Source: Chondrosia reniformis (taxonomy: Eukaryota; Porifera; Demospongiae; Chondrillida; Chondrillidae). Taken from it: a stretch of 64,000 bases of DNA. Both the position numbers and the translations under genes were made by a program. Under the pieces are notes generated by a model that saw only the letters and a list, made by a program, of their open reading frames with translations, had not been told where the DNA came from and made no database searches. Positions 1 to 12,000 of the stretch are shown here, one piece after another (the stretch's first letter is position 1; every line of letters starts with the position of its first letter). The DNA lies in the NCBI GenBank assembly GCA_947172415.1, contig OX359199.1, positions 2,258,001 to 2,322,000 on the forward strand, written 5' to 3'.

Positions 1-3000
1 GCACACAGCTTTGGCATTACAGAACTTTATGTATTCCTCATAGTGTTGGTCCAAGAAGTTGATTATTTCTTGTGAGCTTTTTTCAATTACTGTGTAAACA
101 CAAGTCATATCTAAACAATTCTGAATTACGTATATCTTAATAATTGTAGTTGTATACAAGTGTATATAATTGTTTTCAGTGTTCAAAAAAGGTATAGAAT
201 GACTTTGAAAACTTATACATTGTATCCAATTATCAGCTAGTAAAAAGCTGGATTATATAGTTCTTAGTCTTTTTATTCTACCAGTTAAATTGTATATATT
301 TTCTAATAAACATGAAAGAAGGCATGAAAGGCTAAATTCCTAATGACTTCTTGTGTGCAAGTTTCTATAGCCTAATAACCCTGCACGTATTTGAATGCAG
401 TTAATCTGTATGTAACTCCCTGTCAATTGAAAGGTATGTTCATCAAATCTGCTATGGCTATTAACTGAGACCCCTTAAAAAGATTAGCCCTTTTTAGGAA
501 AAACAGGACCAGTATAAAATGTAACTGTATACATAGTCTATAGTTTAGTTTCACTACATTCAAACACATGTACGTATGTACTGGCTTGTAAACCATTTTG
601 TAAGTTGCACACAAAGACATGAAAGGCTGAGACCTTACTGTAAAGTTACAAAATAGTTAGCTCCAGCTTATATGTATGTAGGTATTTCAATTTGTAACAT
701 TTTGATAATGAAGACCAGTTAGTGAATAGTCATTTGACAGACTTGTTACATGTAGAATATTTCTGTTACTGAGAAAGCCTTTGTAAAGTAGGCCTGTTGT
801 AAACCTGTGACACAACTGAAACATCAATCTACAGACTTCTTACAGCTCTAGCTGCTTTACCTGTCTTATCATTTTACATCAAGTCTTAGATAAGCCAACC
901 TTTTTAGGGATAGGAGATGAGTGTAACAACCGGAAGTAAGAATGAACAATATAGGGGCTGCCACAGCCAGCCCTTATAAGAGTCAAAGTGAGGTGGGTTA
1001 GGCCTTAAAACACATTAAAGTCAGCATATGTACCTTTCTGTTTCTTTGCTACTGGAGCTAATTTGGCTGCTGATCTTTTCTTGATGGATGAACCTACGTA
1101 CACTAATTAAAACTTCTATTATACAATGAACCAATTAGATAGTAAGAACAACATGTATATGTACGTACATAAAACATACCTTTCTGAACACTAGATAGTT
1201 CAATATAAAAAGAGATGCTATGATCAATTCCTTGTAGGGACACAATTTCATATGGTGGGTCTTCAGATGTTGACCCACGATTTTGTACAAGTCGAAGTGT
1301 AACATAGGGAGGATATATCTTTGTCTCAACATTATCTTTTAATTTTTTATTACCAGTCTCGTACACAATGTCTTCCTTCTTAATCTGTAGACAAAAACAA
1401 GAACAGTACATGATCGTAGTGAAAGGAAATATATGCTGTAATTACAAATTTGTTTTGTTAGTACAATGAAACCTTTCTAATGGATATTTCAAATAACATA
1501 ATATTATATATATCAGTGTATAGGGTAAACCTTTTGAATTGCAACTATAGTGTTCCTTTTCACGAATTTTGTGCATACAGAAGGAACTCTCCCGGCCAAT
1601 AGACAATCTTATACCCTCCAAACTAAAGGACTACACCCTTGCACATTTTCCTTGATAATTAACACCAAAAAACATTACCATTATGAATTACAGAGTAAAG
1701 TGACTACAATTACAGTGAAAAATACAACGTACATCTGCATTATACTTCTTTAAGTAAAACATCACTAAAATAATATCTAAAAACGTATTTAAACCTTTAT
1801 GCGCGAGTGACGTATATTTGCGTCAATAAATTAGGTATCTTCAATAGCGAGTGCCTCATATTTGCGTCAAAGATAACATGGCCGTTTTGTAGTGCGATTT
1901 ACAGAGCTACATAACACTGCTGCAGCCAAAATGTTGGCGATACAAAGACTAAAGACGGTGGTTTATTTGTGTGCCTTATTCTGCTTGCCACGCTTCACTT
2001 GACCATTTGGTAAACAATTTGTTTTAGGTTACAACGCTTCTCCAATGTTCTAGGGCTTTGAAAAGATTACTTAAAGAAATACCGTTACAAAAGGATAACC
2101 AGGGCTCTTCCTGACCGAATTTGATTCCGTAGATAGTCAGAGAAAGCTTCTTACCCGAAGGAACTTAGAAAACATAGCCATGCTTACCTTCTTCATTAGA
2201 AGGTAAGCATGGCTTTTCATTTAGAATTCGAAAATTAGAGGATCTTAGAAGCCAATAGAGCAACAAAATATGTCTAAAAATCGGCATCAAAGTTTTACCG
2301 TCATAAAGAGTTGTCACATTCCTATCAAGGTGACGATTTTAATTCCTGCCTCATGGTGTCCTCGTGAAAATTAAATATTGCTTCTGGCGATTATTACGCC
2401 CACGTAATTATCTCGCGCATAAAGGGTTAATATATGATATATGAAGTTTATTGAGCAACATTAAAATTAAATCTTTGGAATAGTTAGTTGTTGCTCAATA
2501 AACTTCATACGTATATTGTATTTAGTACAGAATAAAATATCTTGTCACTCTCCCCCAATATGAATTGTTGACCCTTTTATACACCCATGCCTGCAAAGGA
2601 ACCACTATAAACTGTTTATCCAAAAGTGTCTTCATATGAAGATTTCTGTATACATCTTTAAAGCAGGCACACTTCAAATATTTACTACAAAAATACTGCT
2701 TAATTTTAAATGAAACAAAATATAAGCAAAAGCTAAAATCACTCCTCATAATGCATTCACCAAATTTTACATAATTCATTTATGTTTATGTACATACGTA
2801 TGTATTACAACTTCACAATACTTACATAAATTTATAGTACTAATTTAAAAATGAGTTCTTTTAGCTGAATTACGAATATGCATACTAGTTGTATAAAAAA
2901 TTGATCCTGTGAATGTACTACTAACCTGTAGGCGTCCTGAAATTTTACCATGACAGCCAGGCTCCAACTTACAATTCAATGTATCTTCCCCTTCCAAAAA

Positions 3001-6000
3001 TTTGAAGTTATAAGGTTGTTCAACTGTGTAAAAGTTCTCCCAATGCTTTTCCAATATCTAGAGGTGTACATACAATTAATTAAGTAAAACAGAAAAGACC
3101 TTTTAGAGTAGCAAACACAAACCTTGATCCAAACATAATGTTTGTAAGTAGCAGTAATTCGTGGGGTCATACTACCATCTTTTGACTCCCAAGCTGAAGC
3201 AAGATACACGGAAGGATCTTCTAGCTTTGAAGCTTTAGTATAGAGGGTGCAATGTCCTGTGATGAGGAAATCCCTGTCATTACCTCCCCCTTCGTAGTCC
3301 TCAAATGTGAACTTGTTATTCACAGGAGAGTGAGGTGCCATCATCATCTTCACTCTGTCAGCGTCTGCACTCCAGTGAGGAAGGTGGAGGGTGATGGGAC
3401 TCTTGATGTCTTTACTGTTGTAGTGGATATACACCACAGGGCTGGCCAGTTTATAACCAGCTGGTGCCACCAGAGGACCATCCATTATAATACCATATCT
3501 GATCTGCACATTCCTTATCTCAGCAACAGCTCCCTCTGGTACTTCCAGATGAGTGGCGTCACTCTCCACCGGTCTGTCCCCATCTGGTTCCAAACTGAAC
3601 CTTCCTCCAGTTTGGTCTACTTGAAGAGACTGTATCCCAAATGGGATCCAACACAGCTGGTCCAGTTGCTCTTCATGCTCTGTGAATTAGAGAGTGTAAC
3701 AGAAGCAGTATTTACACATATGAGGATACTTGGGTCCTCCATATATGTATATACATAGAGATACGTAAATAATTAATGTACGTATTGCACACATACATAC
3801 AATATACACACCTAATTCATGAGGGGAGGGGTCATCAGGTTCTTCTGGATCCAGTGACTCATAACCAGACATTAGATAGCTCTAACAAAGCAATTGATAC
3901 ATAATATTTAGTAACTACTAAAGGACAAATTGTAGTTTTAACACTTTAACACATGCATACCTTCTCAGAGAAAGTTGCTACAGAGTCCATAAACTTTGAT
4001 TTCATTGACTCAATCGATTTGGGAGACTTCAATTGTCCGGTACCAAAAATGGCTACAATCATAAAATCAATTACTCTATTTATTTCTTTAATATACAATC
4101 AGTTAAACTTACTGTCTTCATATTCTTCTGATGACAATATACTTTCAGACTGTATACGTACATGGAGGATGAGACATTAAATAACTTATATAGTTTATAA
4201 AGGCATGCATTCTAGCACACAAAGTAATGCAGAAACTGCTGCTTGATTATATTATTAGTCTTATTACTGAAGCTTAATATTAGCAATTTTATTAAACCAG
4301 CTATTCAGTGACCTTAAAATTAAGCTTTGTTAAACTTTCCAAACTGCATTTTACAAATTAAATTATCACTATATACATACATCGTAAATAGTCAACTGAA
4401 ATATGGGAACGTATATTGTTCAGTAGAATGTTCAAATTTATGACTTGGCAGATTTTATTCTTCAATCATACATACAATGATGAAGTTAAATGTACAGTAC
4501 TATCAAACAGTCTGTAGCTGGAGGTTAGTCTTTACAGTCAGTTCACACAGAGCAGTAAGCATCATTGACAAAATCCTGAATGGAAATTTAACACTTCTAA
4601 CAGTAGTGTACGTATACCTTTGTCTGAAAGTGTGGAGTTGAAAAGGAGGTCTGACTAAAGCCATGTAGCCCGAAGGTTGCAGTTGCAGGTTGAGGTTGAT
4701 ATATTCTACTTATTGGAGTTTGTTTAGCATGTTGAAGAGCTGAAAAATCTTTCTCCTTCAGTAAACTCTTAAATTCCTCTTCTTTCAACTGATCTTTCCA
4801 AAACATTTGTATGATATCTAGAGAGAAATATCATACTAGAATGTACTCAAGTAAACAGTATAAAATTAAAAGTACACCTTAAGGAAACTGCAGTGTAACC
4901 ACTTTGACTTATATACAATCCTATTAAGCTAGATGCTCTTAATTTTGTAGAGTGTTTGTAGAACAAAGGGATTTCACTAAATATGGTCATAATTTTGAAC
5001 CCACTCTAATCTTTCTATATCCACATATAATGTAAATAAATTAAATGTACCTGCTCTTGAGATTTTAATCATATGAAATTATAACAACTAGAGGGTTATT
5101 AGAGAATGTGACTATGACAGATAATCCTACATTCAGTGGAGATTGCAATAACCATATCGCTTCTCTAGGATGGTCGCTAGCTTAAACTAATACTTCAATT
5201 GAGTTGTGAAAATTCATATTCTATCATATACACTTTAACACCATTCATCGTATACACTTAACTTAAACTCCAATAAAAATGATCAACCATCTAATGCAGT
5301 CAGATAAACTAGATCCTAATGGTGACCTGGTATATACAGGATCCAATGTATTCAGATATTATAACTTATCTACGTATAATGCTTGCTCATAATATGTGAC
5401 CGACCATGCTAAAAGGTACATTGCAACTTTATCAATTTTACTTAACAGAAGAACACCATTTTTTATCGTATAGGAAACACCGGATATAACAAAATGTATG
5501 CCATTTTAAGCTGCATGAGAAAATGGAACAAATTCAAAACTTTAATGCCCGATTTCTTGTTTATGCAATAGCAAACAGTTCATTATGGATATGATACTTC
5601 CGATTGTGGTATCCACGGAAATTCTAACACAACATTTTCTGTTGGAAACCAAAAGTGTATACCTTTTCGCATGGCTAAGAACAATGGGATATAGGTACGT
5701 ATGTATATAACCAAATGTATGTATTACAGCATAAAAACGAGAAATTGAGCTTAAACTTAGTTTGGTTTTCTCGTACAACAACAGCTTAGTCATATAGCTC
5801 CATATAATTAAATAGTTCAAACCACAATAACTTACAAATATGACACTTTTGATTATGGTATTCATTAACACTACGGAAATTTATTAAATGATACCAAAAA
5901 CGGTCACATTGACCATAAGAAAATACACACACTGAAATATACTTAACAGAATATTGACTTATTCTTTGTGGATACTCTCTTGTACTAACCTCCTAACTTC

Positions 6001-9000
6001 TTCCCTAACTCAGAGGGTTCACCCAATATATAATGGTATGCCATTGCTACACAATATGAAATAGATCCATAAAAATATCTGGAGAGGTCATCTCTTAGTA
6101 TGTCAGTAAAATGTCCTCTTGCTGTAGTATTTTCTGTATATTTCTCAACTTCTCCAAGTACAACTAACGGAAGGACCATGCAGGAATAGGATGTAAAGAT
6201 TGCTTCAACATTAGAGGTTCAGTGGATAACACTTTCCCTAACCTTTCAATTTCTGCAACAGTACTCCTTCTTCATGGATATCATAGCACTGTTTATATCC
6301 AAGGAAAATAATCTCTGCAACCACCAAAGAGACTGTATGAAGATATGAAACCATTACCTTCACACATTCAGTAATCATATATCACTAGTATACTTACAAT
6401 ATAGGTGGGATGGTAGCTTCTGTAGAATTTGTAATCTGTTCAGGTATCCTTTACTAGTCAGATCAACTAGAGCTCCATGCAGCTGTAAATCTTTACTTTG
6501 AAGCAACACTTTGGACAGAACTGTATCAATGTTGTACATGTAATAGAAATGTGATATTAATTGAGCATCAAATAATAATCAATTGAGATCTAAGTGATTG
6601 TAAACACATTCATAATAACAATTTGCTGAATTAATTTTGATAGATTGGAGGTTTTATAAATTGGCTTATCAATAATTGAATGCTTACATTCTCATTTTGA
6701 CATTACAAAAGGTTATGAATAGACACAGGTAAAGTATATACAATTTAGCTCAAGTGTGGCAGCTGAACTGAACATGTAAGGTTGACAGTGCTACACACAG
6801 GATACTCCAGCTAACAGACTGACTCACCTTCTAATGCTTGAAAGGCCTCCCTGTCTAAGTGCTCCTTTTCAAGATATTGAATCACTTTTTTGATATCTTC
6901 AAATGGCTTAACCCACAGACATGAGACTAGCCTCCGTTTCCAATCCCATTTCCATCTATCTGAGACTACAAATTTGCACTCATCCTCCTCCAAGACCTTT
7001 GCTTTGTGTTGACAATACAGCAGAACTGATAAAGAGAACAGTTGTGGTTAGTACATTTTAAAATTGAACTTTGCTGAACTCCACTCAAGTTGCATGTACT
7101 CTGTGTTAAATCAATACACTGAGAGATGTAGCATTTTACATGACACATATATATATACTTTTGAGATTCCTTTATTTCTATATGTAACAAATTAGTATGA
7201 ACTACAGATTATATCTGAAATAAATGTACATATATCTGAAATGTATGGCTATTCCCAATTTCAGTTGTGTCAATACGTACATGCTTTTGGCCAGTAGAAC
7301 AATTTTGAATATTACAGTAGTCATTAGTACGGTATTATCAATATATACTTATACTGACTGACCTTATCTGCTATTTATTATGTATCTGAAACACAAAAGT
7401 AATATACTTTCTATAATGGTACACACTTTGTATTGTTTCCAAAGTAAACAAAATATCATTTAAATAAAAACAATGTACTCAGCGGGAAAAGCTTATATAT
7501 CTCAATCAATCAATCATATATCTTTTAAAGCTTGAGAAGTGTATTTGATCAGTTGATACTTTATGCAGAAACAACAACACAGTATTGTTGTACATGAATG
7601 TTAAACCTTACCTTTTAGCTTTTCTACTTCTGTACTATTCTTTTCGTGCCTCCTTAATGACTCTTCAATCCTCTCAATATCTGAGACTGATTTGTTGGAA
7701 ACATTTATAAAACCATCATCTCCGTGCTTTCTTATTTCATCTTCTGTGAGCAATCTCTCTTCATATAATGATTTGAATGCTATATACAGTATATACAGGG
7801 AGAAACAAGACAGAATATAGTTCAAATACAATACATACATTGGCAAGCTAAACAGCTTATTAATGGTTGTACATAAATATGTAAATACATATGAAGAACC
7901 TTATAATATAAAAGTCGATATTAAGATGGTTTAATGGGTGAAAGTTTATCCACACAATTAGATTATTATTTAGTTGGAAATTGAAACAACTGTATGAATA
8001 TTTTAACATTTAATCAATTAGAAATGCTAATCAATTAGAAATGCTTAATCTCTATGATATCAAAACACGTTCTACACAAATCAGCTAATAATCCATGTAA
8101 ATGGCTATTTAATTGGACTATTTAAAGGGTATATGACATGAAAATGTTTATTTGCTTAATCGTTAGTATATACCTAATAAACACCCTACGTAATAATCTT
8201 AGGCGCCGCTTCCGACGTTAAAGTAGAGAAAATCGAAGATTTTGTTCGAAAAAACAGCCATATATGCTGTCAAGAGGTTACACAGGTTTTAGCTAAACTG
8301 GATGATTTCATGCGCAATGGTGGTTCTGCATCTGAGTCTCTGACATGTATACCAGGACATAAGGGATTCAACTCTGTCTGCCTAGATAGATGGGTACTGC
8401 AGACAGCTGCCTACGAAACCCGTCAGCCAGTGATAAACAACAATGATATATAATTAATAATAATACATACAGTGTTCAAATTTGAAATCCTGCAGCAATT
8501 GTTCTGAGGGAAAGGCCTCTCTAATTGCAGTTACTGCACAGGAAGGCAAAACGACTCTAATATCAAGCCCAAGATAGCCCCAACACCACCTTGCCAACTG
8601 CCTATATGCTACATATCTTAAGGTCCTAAGACTATGAATTGCAAATATAGTGAAAACCATATACCATATACCATTCATATAGAAGCCAACTTATGAACAG
8701 GTCCATTAGTGGTATCACTGCCATAATACTAAAGCGAGTGTGATGAGCTGCTATGGCTTCCGATTTTGATGGACTCTCAAAAGTGCTGGATAATGGTAAT
8801 GGTGGATTTGCTTGATGATACCTGTTGAATAGTGGTATACCAGTCTCATTGGCTATCTTGTACACAGTGTTTAAAAGATCTTCAGACTTTGGCCAAAGAG
8901 TTGGGATGGCTGTTGGCTTCAGTATGCGCTTCTTAGAAGGCAATCCCAACTCACCAGTGAGAAGAGAGAAAGTTTCAAAGCATTCCCTGTTAAAGTGCAA

Positions 9001-12000
9001 GTTGCAGATGACTGAATGGTCAGTAGGTCCTGTCCAGTCTACTCTCTGCAGTGCCACTTGCTGTGACCATTGGGCCCTTCTGATAGGATCCTTTGGGAAA
9101 GTGTGAAGGCTGATTCCTGCCTCAGTTCCTCTGGAACATCCTCCAGGCACACATCGTTTAGGCATCCTACTAATACGTGCTATTATTACTTCGAATTCCG
9201 AAAAATGATCGTGTTAAATAGGTTAATTAGTACGGTAATACGGTATACAAATGTCAAAACCGGTCCCATTGTGACGTCATAACAAAATGGCTGATTTCGG
9301 TCAAGAAATGGCTGGAAGTAACGCTTTTTGACTACTTGCGAGCAATTTGAAAGCCTAAGATTACTACGTTAGTTGTTTATTAGGTATATACTAACGATTA
9401 AGCGAATAACAATTTTTCTTGTCATATACCCTTTAATTGGACTTTTTATTTTCATTACTAATAAAATAGCATCATGTCAATTGTCAAACACTAAAACTTG
9501 GAACTGTTTCACAACAGTAAGATCACAATTATATAAGAATATGTCTGCTCAGAGTAACTTACCCTTCAAACACTGCAAGTAATCACTGCCAAACCTCTCC
9601 TTCTCAAGGAACTGGACTGCTTCTTGGATATTTTCAATTGGTTTGAGAGACAGATAAGACACAAGCTTCCTTTCCCAATCTTCCCTTGCTAAAGCTATAT
9701 CTTTACACTCCTCTTCACTTAGGACTTTGTCTTCATGACGAAAATGATGCAAAACTGTTGAAAGAGCAAACATTTTATTGACACAGATGAAAAGAAGACA
9801 GAGTCAATGTAACCTTGAATAAATCATTAACAGGTGCACATACCTTTATAATCAAACTGAAGTGACTTTACAAAATAACATCAAACACACTGACACATGC
9901 ATTAGTGGAGAGACATTAGTTTAACTAAGTTTACTTATAGTGTTATCTCATTTCATTAGAAAACATCCTTAAAATATTATGCAAGCCGTTGAGGCATGCA
10001 CCTTGTATCCTACTATCGACACTATCTAGATTAGCTGAAGATAATATGCTTGCTATACCATTCTGCCACCTCAGAGCTAGATTTGTCTATAATTGGGTGC
10101 TTTCTCAATACATGTATAAAAGAATTTGATGTTTTACTACATTCTTAATTTACATTAGAAACGTTTAATCTTCTACAAGAGCTTTCACATTTGGGGTCCC
10201 ATACCATATTCAACAAATCACATTAATGTAATAAAATCCATAACATTCTACACACATTTAAACTTGGAACTGTTTCACAACAGTAAGATCACAATTATAT
10301 AAGAATATGTCTGCTCAGAGTAACTTACCCTTCAAACACTGCAAGTAATCACTGCCAAACCTCTCCTTCTCAAGGAACTGAACTATTTCTTGGATATTTT
10401 CAATTATCTTGACAGACAGATAAGATACAAGCTTCCTTTCCCAATCTACTCCAGCTAAAGCTATATCTTTACACTCCTCTTCACTTAGGACTTTGTCTTG
10501 ATGACGGAAATGATGCAAAACTGTTCAAAGAGCAAACATTTTACTGACGCAGGTGAAAAGACGACAGAGTCAATGTAACCTTGAATAAATCATTAACAGG
10601 TGCACATACCTTTATACTCAAACTGAAGTGACTTTACTAAATAACATGAAACACACTGACACATGCATTAGTGGAGAGACATTAGTTTAACTAAGTTTAC
10701 TTATACGTATAGTGTTATCTCATTTCATTAGAAACATCCTTAAAATATTATACAAAAACAACTAATCAAACATAGTGCTCCATAGAAACGAGACACATAA
10801 TCCTGGACAAGTAGACAGTAGATGGCGTTGATTTTAGATGATGTAACAATGAAAGTTACATGTAAGAAAATTTTGTTGTTAAGTACAAAAGGGCTATCTA
10901 CTGTTATTCTTCCTCTTAGGTAATAGCTCCAATTTGATATACATAATACAGTAATGATGCCCAATGACATTACGTACATCCTTTTACAGAATAGAGAGCA
11001 CTATATTATCAACTTGTAATTTTTGCAGACTTTCACTTCTTTAATGATTCATTTTACAAAATATACACTTGGTTTGACACGAAAAATAAGTTGCTAGAAG
11101 AACAACATTTAGAGGAATTTTAATCAGCAGTGTAATATTTATATACAGTAGGAAGTCACTTATCCGAACACATTGGGACTGAAGGGTGTTCGAATAATCA
11201 ATTGTACGGATTATTGAAGTTTTGACTAACAGCATTGAAGATACATGTTTGCAAACATAAATTATAAAATTGAACACAATATAACTTTATTATGTACATA
11301 AGAGGGTTACAACTTGGCAAAGTAATCATCAATATATTAGTGGAGAGACATTAGTTTAACTATAGTGTTATCTCATTTCATTAGAAAACATCCTTTAATA
11401 TTATGCAAGCCATTGAGGCATGCAACTTGTATCCTACTATTGACTCTATCTAAGATAATATTCTTGCTATACCATTCTGCCACCTCTAGCTGGATTTGTC
11501 CATAATTGGGTGCTTTTTCAATACATGTATAAAAGAATTTGATGTTTCACTACATTCTGAAATTCTTACATTAGAAACGTTTAATCTTCTAAAAGAGCTT
11601 GAACATTTGGGGTCCCATGCCATATTCAACAAATCACGTTTCGTTTTCCTTACGTTGTTTGGATTGACGTTTGACGCTTATCATTTACGGATAAATTCCT
11701 GACGTTTCCAATTTTCGTTTCTCGATTAAACCTATATATAGTTGTGTCGGTCATTGGTTTACCTTTTTCGTTTCACCGTTACCCTTTTTTGACGCATACA
11801 GTAAGTGGGCGTGGAGTTCAGGAGTGGCGTTCGGTTAATCGACGTGTTCGGTTAAGTGATGTTCGGATAATCGACGTTCTACTATATAATGAAATGTATA
11901 GTAAGTACAAAGTGTCAAGTGTGTTTAGCTTTTAAAGTTTGCCTCCACATGTTTTACAATCTACAGTATATTCGTACATTAATTACACAATTCACACCTC

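Larger units (their letters stand above)
8108..9443. mobile_element. THAP-coding DNA transposon with ~90-bp terminal inverted repeats
   Basis: The left end (from about 8123, TAAAGGGTATATGACA) and the right end (to about 9435) are inverted copies of each other over about 80-90 bp, ending inside at GCCTAAGATTA and its complement. The 12-mer TTTAATTGGACT stands at both outer edges (8108-8119 and 9432-9443), consistent with a target duplication of 8 or more bases. The element carries a THAP reading frame (minus) and two halves of a P2X7-type C-terminal domain on opposite strands. It lies in an intron of the long death-fold gene. The 8-bp-type duplication plus THAP recalls P-element-like transposons, but no DDE or RNase-H core is visible, so it is probably non-autonomous. 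Confidence 0.75.

Noticed and set aside
3252..3758. Plus-strand 168-codon frame
   Set aside because: Antisense shadow of the ZU5 exon 3679-3123.
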